64,000 bases of DNA from Streptomyces sp. NBC_01478. Lineage in GTDB: Bacteria; Actinomycetota; Actinomycetes; Streptomycetales; Streptomycetaceae. Positions 41,417 to 50,449 of this stretch are shown here, piece after piece; position 1 is the stretch's first letter, and each line of letters starts with the position of its first letter. Below the pieces are notes generated by a model, which did no database searches, was not told the origin of the DNA, and saw nothing but the letters and a program-made list of their open reading frames with translations. The translations under genes were made by a program, and so were the position numbers. Where the stretch lies: assembly GCF_036227225.1 (NCBI RefSeq), contig NZ_CP109444.1, positions 6,181,501 to 6,245,500 on the forward strand. Direction: 5' to 3'.

Positions 41417-42715
41417 TCACCTACCGCAGGGGAGATCCACCGTCAGCACGGTCGGGCCGCCGGGTGGGCTGGTCAGGGTGAGGCCGCCGTCGTGGGCCGC
41501 GATCCGGCGGCGGATGCCGGTGAGGCCGGAGCCGCCCTCCGCGTCGGCGCCGCCCCGGCCGTCGTCCTCGACGCGCAGCACCAGTCGGCTGCCGCTGCCG
41601 CGTGCCGTGATCGTGGCGTGCTGGGCGCCGCTGTGCTTGGCGATGTTGGTCAGGGCCTCGGCGACGACGAAGTAGGCGGTCGCCTCGACGGAGGCCGCGC
41701 AGCGTTCGGGTACGTCCACGTCGATCCGGCACGGCACCGCGCAGTCCGCCGCGAGACCGGAGAGCGCGCCCGCGAGCCCCCGGTCGGCGAGCACCGGCGG
41801 CAGGATGCCGCGCGCGACCGTCCGCAGCTCGGCCAGCGCCTGTTCGGTGGCGGACTGGGCGCGTTCGAGCAACTCGTCGGCGCCGTCCGGGTCGCGGGCC
41901 ACCATGCGGCGGGCCGCGCCGAGCAGCACGGCCACGGAGACCAGCCGGTTCTGCGCGCCGTCGTGCAACGACCGCTCGATACGGCGCAGTTCGGTGGCGT
42001 GGGCGTCGAGCGCGGCGGCGCGGGTGGCGGTCAACTCCGCGACCCGCAGGGAGAGATCGACGTCGGGACCGGCCGCGAGGAGCCGCCGTCCGGGGCCCGA
42101 CTGGAGCCGGGCCATGCCGGGGGCCAGCCCCAGGATGATGGCGATCCAGCCGACGCCCAGCAGCGCCACGGCGAGGGCGTCCGGCCAGGTGTGCGCGTTG
42201 CCGATGCCGAGTGACGTGGCCGTCGTGTTCTCCGGCATGAACGTCCAGTACAGCGGGAACGCGGTGTCCCGTACGGCGGTGATCGGGAGCAGGACGCCGA
42301 GCAGCCCGAGCAGCAGGCCCAGGGTGGAGTGCCGTACCAGCCAGCGCAGTTCGCGGTGGGTGGTGGGGTCGACGAGGGCGAGCCGCAGTCGGGTGGGCGG
42401 GGGCGGCGGGGCGACGACCTCGGGGCCCCGGCGGGCGAGCCGGTCGCGTTCGCGTCCGGCCAGCGCGTGCAGGGCGCGCAGCGACGCGGGCGCGATGAGC
42501 AGCCCCAACCCGACGACGCTCGTCAGCGCGGTGAGGGCCAGCCACAGCAGCAACAGCGCCGCGAGCACTGCCGTGTTGAGCCCGGAGGCGAGCTGGGCGA
42601 TCGCCCGGCCGGCGGCGCTCAGGGTCCGTAGAGCGATGTGCCCGACGCTCTCGCGTGGGGCGGCCGTTCCACCGCCGGCCGGCCCGCCGCCGATCTCGCT
42701 CGTGCTCGCTGTCAT
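41417..42715 (-). CDS. Sensor histidine kinase, NarX/HisKA_3 type
   Basis: This is a 432-residue membrane kinase. The sensor part has four to five hydrophobic segments (LNTAVLAALLLLWLALTALT, LGLLLGLLGVLLP, WPDALAVALLGVGWIAIILG) flanking a cytoplasmic Pro-rich loop. The HisKA_3 phospho-acceptor is in RRIERSLHDGAQNRLV, and the ATPase domain has EALTNIAKHSGA and DDGRGGADAEGGSGLTGIRR. This layout (PspC-less DesK/LiaS-like) commonly senses cell-envelope stress and is paired with ABC exporters, as here. Confidence 0.9.
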   Translation of the reverse strand: MTASTSEIGGGPAGGGTAAPRESVGHIALRTLSAAGRAIAQLASGLNTAVLAALLLLWLALTALTSVVGLGLLIAPASLRALHALAGRERDRLARRGPEVVAPPPPPTRLRLALVDPTTHRELRWLVRHSTLGLLLGLLGVLLPITAVRDTAFPLYWTFMPENTTATSLGIGNAHTWPDALAVALLGVGWIAIILGLAPGMARLQSGPGRRLLAAGPDVDLSLRVAELTATRAAALDAHATELRRIERSLHDGAQNRLVSVAVLLGAARRMVARDPDGADELLERAQSATEQALAELRTVARGILPPVLADRGLAGALSGLAADCAVPCRIDVDVPERCAASVEATAYFVVAEALTNIAKHSGAQHATITARGSGSRLVLRVEDDGRGGADAEGGSGLTGIRRRIAAHDGGLTLTSPPGGPTVLTVDLPCGR

Positions 42716-42767
42716 GCGAACGACCCTATGCCGTACGGCAGTTCTTCGCGGGCGCGGTGACAGGGGA

Positions 42768-42836
42768 GTACAGCCTGCTGTACCCCGAACCGGGCGGGCT
42801 GCGGGATCGGCCGTCAGGGGTGCCGGTCCATAGCGT
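42768..42836 (+). promoter_or_regulatory. ABC-exporter promoter with GTACAG-CCTG-CTGTAC site
   Basis: The palindrome at 42768-42783 is identical to that at 40635-40650. A possible -10 box TAGCGT is at 42831-42836, 47 bases beyond. It lies in the 166-base gap between the divergent kinase and exporter operons. Confidence 0.6.
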
Positions 42837-42881
42837 CGGTGACGACAGCAGGAACGGTCCAAGACGCAGGGAGCAGCCCCC

Positions 42882-43094
42882 ATGCAGCACACGACGACCC
42901 CCGATCCCGCCGACCGGATCGGCTCCGGGGACATCGCCCGCACCCTGCTCTGGACGGTGGTGGTGGCCAGCGCGCTCACCAACATGGCGGCCTCCTTCGG
43001 CGGCGCCGACACCTGGGTGCACCTGGTGTGCGGCGCGGTCACCGTGCTGTGCGCGGGCACCCTCGCCGTACGGAACCTGCGGGGCCGGCGATGA
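42882..43094 (+). CDS. Small two-helix membrane protein of the exporter operon
   Basis: This 70-residue protein has two hydrophobic helices (IARTLLWTVVVASALTNMAA and WVHLVCGAVTVLCAGTLAV) and an Arg-rich C-terminus. A GGGAG ribosome site precedes the ATG. Its stop overlaps the ABC ATPase start (ATGA), so it is translationally coupled. No family name is certain; small proteins at this position may modulate the exporter or the kinase, which is inference. Confidence 0.7.
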   Translation: MQHTTTPDPADRIGSGDIARTLLWTVVVASALTNMAASFGGADTWVHLVCGAVTVLCAGTLAVRNLRGRR

Positions 43095-43825
43095 ACACCA
43101 CGACAACCGCCGCCGCCATCGCCCTTGAAGGCGTCAGCAAGGCCTACCCCGGAGGCGTACGCGCCCTGGACGACGTGTCGTTGACCGTGGAACGCGGCAC
43201 CTTCCTCGCCGTGATGGGACCCTCGGGCTCCGGCAAGAGCACGCTGATGCACTGCGCCGCCGGGCTCGACTCCCCGACGTCGGGCAGTGTCCGTATCGAC
43301 GGTCACGAGATCGCCGGGCTGAACGAGAACAGGCGTACCCAACTGCGGCGCGAGCGCGTCGGGTTCGTGTTCCAGGCGTACAACCTGATCCCGTCCCTCT
43401 CCATCGAGGACAACATCACGCTGCCGCTCCGGCTGGCGGGCCGCACCCCGGATCGCGACTGGCTGCGCACGCTGGTGGAGCGGGTCGGGCTGGCCGACCG
43501 GCTGTCCCACCGTCCGGCCGAGCTCTCCGGCGGGCAGCAGCAACGGGCCGCCGTCGTACGGGCGTTGGTGGCCCGTCCGGCGGTCGTGTTCGCCGACGAG
43601 CCGACCGGCGCGCTCGATCTGCGCAGCGCCCACGAGGTCCTCGACCTGCTGCGCGACCTCGTGAACGACCTGCGCCAGACGGTCGTGATGGTCACCCACG
43701 ACCCGGCCGCCGCCGCCCGCGCGCACCACGTGCTGGTGATGGCCGACGGCCGCGTGGTCGACGCCCTCAAGGCGCCGACCGCCGACGAACTGGCCGCCCG
43801 TCTGGTCGAGTTGGGGAGGGTCTGA
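43091..43825 (+). CDS. ABC exporter ATP-binding protein (MacB/LolD type)
   Basis: This 244-residue cytoplasmic ATPase has Walker A GPSGSGKST, Q-loop VFQAYNLIPSL, signature LSGGQQQR, Walker B VVFADEPTGALD and H-loop VTHD. The MacB/LolD group (DEPTGALD) pairs with FtsX-like permeases, here the next gene, three bases downstream. It would extrude antimicrobial peptides, lipids or envelope-active compounds; the substrate is not predictable. Confidence 0.95.
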   Translation: MNTTTTAAAIALEGVSKAYPGGVRALDDVSLTVERGTFLAVMGPSGSGKSTLMHCAAGLDSPTSGSVRIDGHEIAGLNENRRTQLRRERVGFVFQAYNLIPSLSIEDNITLPLRLAGRTPDRDWLRTLVERVGLADRLSHRPAELSGGQQQRAAVVRALVARPAVVFADEPTGALDLRSAHEVLDLLRDLVNDLRQTVVMVTHDPAAAARAHHVLVMADGRVVDALKAPTADELAARLVELGRV

Positions 43826-43828
43826 GTC

Positions 43829-46375
43829 ATGTTCCGTCTCGCGATACAGATGGTCGGGCACCGCGTCACCGCGCTGATCGCCGTGGCCTGCGCGGTACTC
43901 GGCGGTGCGGCGCTGATCACCGCGACCGGTGTCCTGGCCGAGTCCGGCCTCCGTTCCCACCTGCCGGCCGGGCGGCTCGCCGGAGCGTCCGTCGTGGTCG
44001 CGGCCGACCAGGAGTTCCACCCGGCCGGCGATCTCCCGCTCGCGCTCCCGGAACGCCGGAGGATCCCGGCGCAACTGGTCGGAGAACTGGGCGAGTTGCC
44101 GGGCGTCACCGCATCCGTCGGCGACATCGGCTTTCCGGCCGTGCTGGTCGACGCGCACGGTCGGGTCGTACCGTCGTCCGGGGATCCTCAGGTGTCGGGG
44201 CACGGCTGGTCCTCGACGAAACTGCTGGCGAGTGCGCGGGTCGAGGGCAGCGCACCGAGCGGTTTCGGTGAGGTCGCGGTGGACAGTGCCACCGCCGCCT
44301 CGGCCGGTCTCAAGCCGGGTGACATGGTCAAGGTCGTCGTCAACTCCCGCCCTGCGAGCGGCTATCGGGTCTCGGCGGTGGTCGACGCTCCGGGTGCCGG
44401 TGTCTACTTCGCCGACGAGACGGCCGTAGAAATCTCGGGTCTCTCGGGCGTGGCCGGTCGCGGAGACCGTGTCGACCTGATCGGTCTGCGCACCGCGCCC
44501 GGTGCCGAGGACCGGGTCGCGGCCGAGGTCCGTACGAAGCTGAAGGGCACCGGGCTGCTGGCCGTCACCGGAGCCGGGCGGGGTGACACGGCCGCGCCCG
44601 GGGCCGGGGCCTCGCGCTCGCTGCTGGTGCTGCTCGCCGGTTCGCTGTCCGGGATCGTCGTGCTGATCACCGGGTTCGTGATGGCGAGCGCGCTGGCCGT
44701 GGCGATCGGCGGGCAGCGGCGGGACCTGGCGTTGATGCGGGCGGTCGGCGCGACCCCGAAGCAGATCCGGCGGCTGGCCGCCGCGCAGTCCACGGTCGTC
44801 GCGGCCGTGGCCGTGGCACCCGGTGTGGGACTCGGCTATGTGCTGGCCGGACAGTTCCGCGGGCTGCTCGCGGACAAGGGCGTCATCCCGGCCGAACTCC
44901 CCCTCACCTACAGCCCGTTGCCCGCCCTCGCGGCGATCGTCCTCATGGTCCTAGCCGTCCAGGTGTCGGCCCGCTGCTCGGCCTGGCGCACCTCGCGGAT
45001 GCCGGCCACCGAGGCGGTCGCCGAGTCGCGCAGCGAGCCGCGCGAACCGTCCCGGGTCCGCACGCGCGTCGGCGTGGCCGTCATCGTCGTGGCGACCGCC
45101 ATGTCCGCGCTGCCGCTCTTCTCCCGCACGGTCATCGGCGCCACGGCCACCTCGCTCGCCGGCATCATCGGGGCGATCGGCCTCGCCCTGGCGGGTCCGG
45201 CGCTGGTGCGGGGCATCGGCGGCGCGGCGGCCCGGGCGACCCGGTACGGCGGCTCCGCCCCGACCTGGCTGGCGATGGCGAACCTGCGCGCGTACGCCCT
45301 GCGCAACGCGGGCATCGTCTCCACGCTGGCCATGGCGGTCGTGTTCGTGCTGACGTACACCTTCACCCAGACCACCGTGCTGGCCGCCACCGCCCAGGAC
45401 ACCCGCACCGGCACTCTCGCCCAACTCCGCCTGAGCGCACCGGCGTTGGGCGGGCTGGCGGACGGTACGACCGCCGCCGTACGGAAGACGGAGGGCGTAC
45501 GGGCGGCCGCTCCCGTCGGGACGACGACGGTGGTGTGGCAGTACGAGCAGTTCGGCGACCCGGCGTCCGAGTCGGGTGCCGCGACGATCCTGACCCCGGA
45601 CGCGGCGGGCGTCCTCGACCTCGACGTACGGGACGGCAGCCTGAGCAGGCTCACCGGCGCGACGGTCGCCGTCAGCAGCGAGGTCGCCCGCGCGCGCTCC
45701 GCGACGGTGGGCCACCGGGTGAGTCTGGTCCTCGGCGACGGCACACCGGTCGTGGCCAAGGTCGTCGCCGTGTACGGCCGGGGTCTCGGCTTCGGCAGTG
45801 TGGTGCTGTCTCACGACCTGGCCGCCGGACACACCACGACGGCCCTCGACCAGTCCCTCCTGATCCGCACCGACGGCACGGCGACGGCACGCCAGAACCT
45901 CACGACACTCGCCGCCGCCCGCCCCGGCCTGACCCTCGGCCCCGCCAACTCCCCCTCCACCGGCGGCTTGAAGGACGCCCCGCCCGAGGTGTGGATCAAC
46001 CTCGCCACGATCATCGTCCTACTCGTCTACCTCCTGCTGAGCATCGCCAACAAGCTGGTCGCGGCGACGGCCCAGCGCCGGGTGGAACTGGCCGCCCTCC
46101 GCCTCAACGGGACGACCCCCCGCCAGGTCCGCGCGATGATGCGCCGCGAGGCCGCGATGACCGCCGCCACCGCCCTCACCACGGCCCTGCTGCTCTCCGC
46201 GATCCCCCTCGCCCTCCTGGGCCAGGGCTTCCTCGGCCACCCCTGGCCGGCCGGCCCGACCTGGCTCCTGCCGGGCCTCGCGGTCCTGGTCACGGCGACG
46301 GCGTTCCTCACCGTCGAACTTCCTACGCGGCAGGCTTTGCGGACGGGGGCGGCTGATGCGATTCGGGGGCAGTGA
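43829..46375 (+). CDS. FtsX-like ABC exporter permease
   Basis: This is an 848-residue membrane protein with about ten helices in the duplicated FtsX arrangement. The first helix is at residues 12-33, an extracellular domain follows, then a group of three helices around 265-380 (LLVLLAGSLSGIVVLITGFV), an internal pair near 415-470, and the final three in the last 150 residues (VWINLATIIVLLVYLLLSIA to LLPGLAVLVTATAFLTVELP). The motif RRDLALMRAVGATPKQIRRL before the helix is typical. It works with the preceding ATPase. No periplasmic adaptor is present. Confidence 0.92.
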   Translation: MFRLAIQMVGHRVTALIAVACAVLGGAALITATGVLAESGLRSHLPAGRLAGASVVVAADQEFHPAGDLPLALPERRRIPAQLVGELGELPGVTASVGDIGFPAVLVDAHGRVVPSSGDPQVSGHGWSSTKLLASARVEGSAPSGFGEVAVDSATAASAGLKPGDMVKVVVNSRPASGYRVSAVVDAPGAGVYFADETAVEISGLSGVAGRGDRVDLIGLRTAPGAEDRVAAEVRTKLKGTGLLAVTGAGRGDTAAPGAGASRSLLVLLAGSLSGIVVLITGFVMASALAVAIGGQRRDLALMRAVGATPKQIRRLAAAQSTVVAAVAVAPGVGLGYVLAGQFRGLLADKGVIPAELPLTYSPLPALAAIVLMVLAVQVSARCSAWRTSRMPATEAVAESRSEPREPSRVRTRVGVAVIVVATAMSALPLFSRTVIGATATSLAGIIGAIGLALAGPALVRGIGGAAARATRYGGSAPTWLAMANLRAYALRNAGIVSTLAMAVVFVLTYTFTQTTVLAATAQDTRTGTLAQLRLSAPALGGLADGTTAAVRKTEGVRAAAPVGTTTVVWQYEQFGDPASESGAATILTPDAAGVLDLDVRDGSLSRLTGATVAVSSEVARARSATVGHRVSLVLGDGTPVVAKVVAVYGRGLGFGSVVLSHDLAAGHTTTALDQSLLIRTDGTATARQNLTTLAAARPGLTLGPANSPSTGGLKDAPPEVWINLATIIVLLVYLLLSIANKLVAATAQRRVELAALRLNGTTPRQVRAMMRREAAMTAATALTTALLLSAIPLALLGQGFLGHPWPAGPTWLLPGLAVLVTATAFLTVELPTRQALRTGAADAIRGQ

Positions 46376-46570
46376 GGGGGCGGGTTCATCGGGGGCGAGT
46401 ACATCGAGGGTCTGGGTGTCGCCGCAGATACGGGCCGGCCGGCCGCCGCAGGCGAACATCGGTCCGAACGAGTGGACTCGCGGGGACGCGTACCCCAGGA
46501 GGACCTCGCGCCCGATTCCGGATGGTGCCGTGGCAGACCCAGTCCCGATCCGGAAGAAGTGGCCCGACAC

Positions 46571-47776
46571 ATGAGACGTATCCCTTCCCGACGCCTCCTC
46601 GCAGGCGTGCTGCTGCTGATGGCGTCCGCACTGGCCGCCCCGGCGACGGCGGCCTCCGCCGCCGGCCCGGTTCACCCCGTGGGTGTCCACGACGCGTGCC
46701 CGTCCGACGGGCTCGGGCGTGGTGTGGCCGCCCGGCTGGACAAGGCCGTCGCGGATGTCCGGCGGGAGGCCGGCATCCCCGGTGTCGCCGTCGGGCTGTG
46801 GATTCAGGGCAAGGGGTGTTACGTCCGCGCGACCGGCGTCGCGAACACCGCCACCCGCGAACCGATGCGCACCGACTTCTACTCACGGATCGGCAGCGAG
46901 ACCAAGACCTTCACCGTCACCGCGCTGCTCCAGCTCGTCGACGAGGGGCGGATCCGCCTCGACGACCCCATCGACCGCTACGTCCACGGCGTGCCGAACG
47001 GCCGTCACATCACCCTGCGCCACCTGGCCGAGATGCGCAGCGGATTGTTCCCGTACAGCGCCGACCCCGGCTTCGTGCACGACCTGCTGAGCGACCCGAC
47101 CCGTTCGTTCACCCCGCCGGAGCTGCTCGCGTACGGCTTCAAGCACCGGAACACCTCCGCGCCGGGCAAGGTGTTCGTCTACAACAACAGCAACCTGGTC
47201 CTCCTCGGTCTGGTGGTCGAGAAGGTCACCGGTCACCACATCGCCGACGTCATCGACCATCGGGTGCTCCGGCGGGCCCACCTCGACAACACGCTGTTCC
47301 CCGACGGGCCCAACGTCCGCGAGTTCCCCGAGCCGCACGCACACGGCTACACCAACCAGACGCTGAGCGGCGAGGTCGCCGACTCCACCGACTGGAACCC
47401 GAGTTGGGCCTGGTCGGCCGGCGCGATGATCTCGGACATGCGTGATCTGCGCAGTTGGGCCCGCACCGTCGCCACCGGCACACTGCTCAGCCCGGAGACC
47501 CAGAAGCAGCGCCTCAAGACGCTGCCGACCGGATTCCCCGGCCTCGGCTACGGACTCGGCATCTTCGAGACCGGCGGCTGGATCGGGCACAACGGGTCCA
47601 TCCCGGGCTATGAGTCCGTGACCGTCTACCTCCCCGCGCAGAAGGCCACCCTGGTCGTGCTGCTCAACACCGACATCACCACCGGCGGCCAGGAGCCGTC
47701 CACGCTGGTCGCCCGCGCGGTCACCGGGATCGCCACCCCCGACCACGTCTACGACGGGGTGGCCCCCACCCGCTAG
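46571..47776 (+). CDS. Secreted class C-type serine hydrolase, second copy
   Basis: This is a 401-residue exported enzyme with signal peptide (LLAGVLLLMASALAAPATAA). Catalytic motifs are GSETKTF (S-x-x-K), YNNSNL (Y-x-N) and WIGHNGSIPG (H-x-G). It is similar to the 39352-40527 enzyme, sharing SAGAMIS and HGY segments. It is about 195 bases after the permease stop with no clear terminator between, so it may belong to the exporter operon. Likely role is cell-wall peptide or ester cleavage. An upstream in-frame extension has no signal-like character and was not used. Confidence 0.88.
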   Translation: MRRIPSRRLLAGVLLLMASALAAPATAASAAGPVHPVGVHDACPSDGLGRGVAARLDKAVADVRREAGIPGVAVGLWIQGKGCYVRATGVANTATREPMRTDFYSRIGSETKTFTVTALLQLVDEGRIRLDDPIDRYVHGVPNGRHITLRHLAEMRSGLFPYSADPGFVHDLLSDPTRSFTPPELLAYGFKHRNTSAPGKVFVYNNSNLVLLGLVVEKVTGHHIADVIDHRVLRRAHLDNTLFPDGPNVREFPEPHAHGYTNQTLSGEVADSTDWNPSWAWSAGAMISDMRDLRSWARTVATGTLLSPETQKQRLKTLPTGFPGLGYGLGIFETGGWIGHNGSIPGYESVTVYLPAQKATLVVLLNTDITTGGQEPSTLVARAVTGIATPDHVYDGVAPTR

Positions 47777-47888
47777 GCCGGACACGGCCGGAAACTCCCC
47801 CGGCTCCTGGTGGGGCCGGGGTGGTGGGGCCGACCGCCGCGAAGGGGCCGGAGCGGGGGTGACGGGCGGGTTCGGGGAGGATGCGGGG

Positions 47889-48578
47889 GTGCGCACCACA
47901 GAACACGAACCCTTGACGGTACGACGGCGTCCCGCATGCCCGAGGGCGGCCGTCCTGGTGCTGCACGGGGGCCAGGCGGACAGTGAACGCGCCGCCCGGC
48001 CCTGGCAGTTGGCCGCGTTGCGGATGGGGCCGGTGGTGCGGGCGGTGAGCGCGGGGCTGCCGTACGAGGATGTGCTGGTGGCCCAGGCCCGCTACCGGGT
48101 GCGGGGCTGGAACGGTGACCGTGCGGACCCTGTGCGGGACACGCTGCGGGCGTTGGACGCTGTCGCCGAACTCGCCGGGACTGTGCCGACCGTGCTGCTC
48201 GGGCACTCCATGGGCGGGCGTGCCGCTCTGCGTGCCGCCGGGCATCCGCTGGTGACGGGGGTGGTCGCCCTCGCCCCTTGGTGGCCGCCGGGCGAACCGG
48301 TCGCGCAGGCGGCGGGGCGTCATGTTGTCGCCCTGCACGGTGAGTGGGACGGGGTTACGTCTCCGGGCGAGACGGCCGAGTGCGTGCGGCGGGCGCAGGG
48401 GGTGACGGCGCGAGCGGGAATGGTCGTTGTCGCGAACGGGGACCACGGGATGCTGCGGCGCGGGGGCCTCTGGCATCGCACGGCTGCTGCGCTGGTCGCC
48501 CATCTGCTTGACCCCGGGGTTGTTCCGGACCCCTTGCCTTCGGGGGCTTATGGGGTGGGGGAGTTTCCGGTGATCTGA
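47889..48578 (+). CDS. Alpha/beta hydrolase (dienelactone-hydrolase-like)
   Basis: This 229-residue protein starts at GTG 47889, with GGGGAGG ahead of it. AAVLVLHGGQADSER is the oxyanion strand, LLGHSMGGRAALRAAG the nucleophile elbow with the catalytic Ser, VVALHGEWDGVTSP carries the Asp and NGDHGMLRRG the His. The set is a complete triad. No signal peptide, so it is cytoplasmic. It stands alone between the serine hydrolase and a repeat-rich intergenic stretch. The substrate is unknown. Confidence 0.85.
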   Translation: MRTTEHEPLTVRRRPACPRAAVLVLHGGQADSERAARPWQLAALRMGPVVRAVSAGLPYEDVLVAQARYRVRGWNGDRADPVRDTLRALDAVAELAGTVPTVLLGHSMGGRAALRAAGHPLVTGVVALAPWWPPGEPVAQAAGRHVVALHGEWDGVTSPGETAECVRRAQGVTARAGMVVVANGDHGMLRRGGLWHRTAAALVAHLLDPGVVPDPLPSGAYGVGEFPVI

Positions 48579-48604
48579 GTGGTGCCTGTTGTGTTGGGCT
48601 GATG

Positions 48605-48745
48605 TCACTGATCGGCCCTGAAGGGGCCTCGTCCTCAAACTCCCCCAGAGGGGGGACCCCCAGACGGGCTGGGTGGTGGCGGCCGGTGTGGGGACGGTTG
48701 CGGCTCGGACGCCGGACCCTCAGGCGCCGGATGGGCTCGTTGTTG
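48605..48745. repeat. REP-like intergenic sequence
   Basis: The gap between two convergent genes contains the words GGGGCCTCGTCCTCAAACTC, CCCCAGACGGGCTGG and CAGGCGCCGGATGGGCTCG. They resemble the dispersed CTCAAACGCCGGACGGGCTG-type palindromic repeats that I know from Streptomyces gene ends. A C-rich/G-rich stem (CCCCC-AGA-GGGGG) lies inside. It probably also serves as terminator. Copy number in the genome cannot be seen here. Confidence 0.5.
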
Positions 48746-49631
48746 CCGGCCCGTGTTGGGGCTGTTTGCTCAGTTCTGCTGCGAACTGGGCGCCGGTCAG
48801 CAGGGACAGGTTGGAGAGCCACAGCCAGATGAGGAAGACGACGCTGCCGGAGAGGGAGCCGTAGAGCCTGCTGTAGGCGCCTAGGGTCGAGGCGTAGGTC
48901 GAGAAGGCGGCGGAGACGGTCAGCCAGAGGGTGGCGGACAGGATGCCGCCGGGCAGGCTGCGGCCGCGGTGGCGGGCGCCGGCCGGGCCGGTGTGGAAGA
49001 CGACCACGACCAGGAGGGCTACCAGGCACAGCAGGACCGGCCAGCGCAGCAGGTTCCATGCCCAGGCCGCCGACCTGTCGACGCCCGCCGTCCGGCCGAC
49101 CGCCTCCGCGAGCGGGCCGGTCAGCAGCAGGGTGAGCGAGCCGACCAGGAGCAGGCCCAGCAGTCCGAGCGCGGTCAGGACGATGCGCGGTGCCTTGCGC
49201 CAGGGTGAACGGCGGTCCTGGGTGCCGTGCATACGGTGCAGGGCGCGGCGGAACACCGCGAGATAACTGGTCGACGACCACAGCGCGCTGACCGAGCCCG
49301 CCACCAGCAGGGGCCACGCGGTGCGGTCCGTGCGCAGTACGTGGTTCAGGGCCGTGTTCAGTTCCGCACCGGAGTCGGCGGGCGCGTACGCCGTGACGTG
49401 GATGACGAACTCCTCGGCCGTGTCCGGGCTGATCATGCCGAAGGCGATGACGGTGGCCAGCATCGCCGGCAGCACCGCGAGGATCGCGTAGTACGTCAGG
49501 GCCGCCGCGTAGTCCGAGATGTCGTCGTTCCACAACGACACCGGGGTCCGCCGTAGGGCCGGCCACCAGGCCGCCGGCGGCCTGAATCCGGCGATCCGGC
49601 GGGCCCGGCCGACGTACGACTCAGCGGACAT
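48720..49631 (-). CDS. YihY/BrkB-family membrane protein
   Basis: This 303-residue protein has six membrane helices. The family start is visible as DDISDYAAALTYYAILAVLP (the AAALTYY element), and later YGSLSGSVVFLIWLWLSNLS and LLTGAQFAAELSK are the conserved end of the domain (G-x-x-x-x-x-L-x-W-L/Y, GA-x-x-NAE/AAE). It was formerly mis-called RNase BN; the transport or structural role is unknown. The C-terminus after residue 290 is short and Pro/Ser-rich. Confidence 0.92.
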   Translation of the reverse strand: MSAESYVGRARRIAGFRPPAAWWPALRRTPVSLWNDDISDYAAALTYYAILAVLPAMLATVIAFGMISPDTAEEFVIHVTAYAPADSGAELNTALNHVLRTDRTAWPLLVAGSVSALWSSTSYLAVFRRALHRMHGTQDRRSPWRKAPRIVLTALGLLGLLLVGSLTLLLTGPLAEAVGRTAGVDRSAAWAWNLLRWPVLLCLVALLVVVVFHTGPAGARHRGRSLPGGILSATLWLTVSAAFSTYASTLGAYSRLYGSLSGSVVFLIWLWLSNLSLLTGAQFAAELSKQPQHGPATTSPSGA

Positions 49632-49685
49632 GGGGCGTGCGGTGCGCGGCGGAGCTCGGCCGGAGCGGGGTGTACGGGGGCGTGG

Positions 49686-50129
49686 TCACTGGTCGACTTC
49701 CTGGGCGGCGGAGGTGGCCGACGGTTGCTCCGGGGTGGTCGTCACCCGTACCCGGACCCGCACCGTCGTGATGCCGTTCACGTCCGCCACCGTGTCATGG
49801 ATCAGGGTGGACCGGCGCCCGAGGCCTGGCGTCGGGGCGAGGGCGACCATCCACACGCCGAGCAGCGCCGTTGGTCCGACCGCGATCACGGCCGCCGGCC
49901 GGTGCGCGGTGTGTACCCCGATCAGGTCGAGGGCGAGCGCACCGCAGGCCGACGCGGCCAATGCGGCCAGCGAGGTGAGCAGGGTGACCGGGACCTGGTG
50001 CCTGGACCAGCGGCGCGCTGAGGTCCGCCCCCGTACACCCGCTTCGGCCGGGGAGAGCGTCGGGCGGGCGTACCCGGGGGCGGCGTGGGTCGTACGGCCG
50101 GGCGGTGCCTCGGTGGCGGCTGTGGTCAT
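49686..50129 (-). CDS. Small membrane protein, AmaP/DUF6286-like
   Basis: This 147-residue protein has two membrane helices (VTLLTSLAALAASACGALAL and AAVIAVGPTALLGVWMVALA) followed by a short soluble part with a V-x-GI-T-T-V-x-V-R-V-x-V strand, which recalls the DUF6286/AmaP proteins that accompany Asp23/Gls24 genes in Streptomyces. Its ATG overlaps the stop of the preceding small gene (ATGA). No Asp23 gene is present in the window, so this is a reduced version of that cluster. Role: membrane anchoring in envelope or alkaline stress, by analogy. Confidence 0.6.
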   Translation of the reverse strand: MTTAATEAPPGRTTHAAPGYARPTLSPAEAGVRGRTSARRWSRHQVPVTLLTSLAALAASACGALALDLIGVHTAHRPAAVIAVGPTALLGVWMVALAPTPGLGRRSTLIHDTVADVNGITTVRVRVRVTTTPEQPSATSAAQEVDQ

Positions 50130-50311
50130 CGGCGGTTCCGCTCGAACGCGTTCCGTACGTCCTGGACCGTGCCGCCGCGCTCGAACCAGCGGCCCACCGC
50201 CCAGCCCAGGCCGCCGAGCGCGGCCACGAGCAGGAAGGCGCCGAATCCGCCGAACCAGCCGGCGAACGCCAGGGCCATGCCCGCGATCATTCCGACGAAC
50301 GGTGTGCTCAT
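50126..50311 (-). CDS. DUF2273-like small membrane protein
   Basis: This 61-residue protein has one or two hydrophobic helices rich in Gly and Phe (GMIAGMALAFAGWFGGFGAF, then LLVAALGGLGWAVGRWFE) and a basic C-terminus. Size and glycine zipper character match the small DUF2273-type proteins found beside Asp23/AmaP genes. GGAGGTGG lies before the ATG. It is coupled to the next gene. Confidence 0.65.
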   Translation of the reverse strand: MSTPFVGMIAGMALAFAGWFGGFGAFLLVAALGGLGWAVGRWFERGGTVQDVRNAFERNRR

Positions 50312-50449
50312 GACCGTCCACCTCCGCCTCTCACCCGGTCCACCGGTCCACCCGCGGATCCACCACTCCTGCCCGTGCCCCTGACCGGCAGTCTTATGCC
50401 CCGCGGGCGGCACCGGTGTGCGCGGGCCCGTTCTCCGCCTCCTGCCCGG

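Noticed and set aside
46376..46570. A possible gene between the FtsX permease and the second serine hydrolase
   Set aside because: Open frames on both strands lack starts, ribosome sites and recognisable text; it is treated as a leader region.
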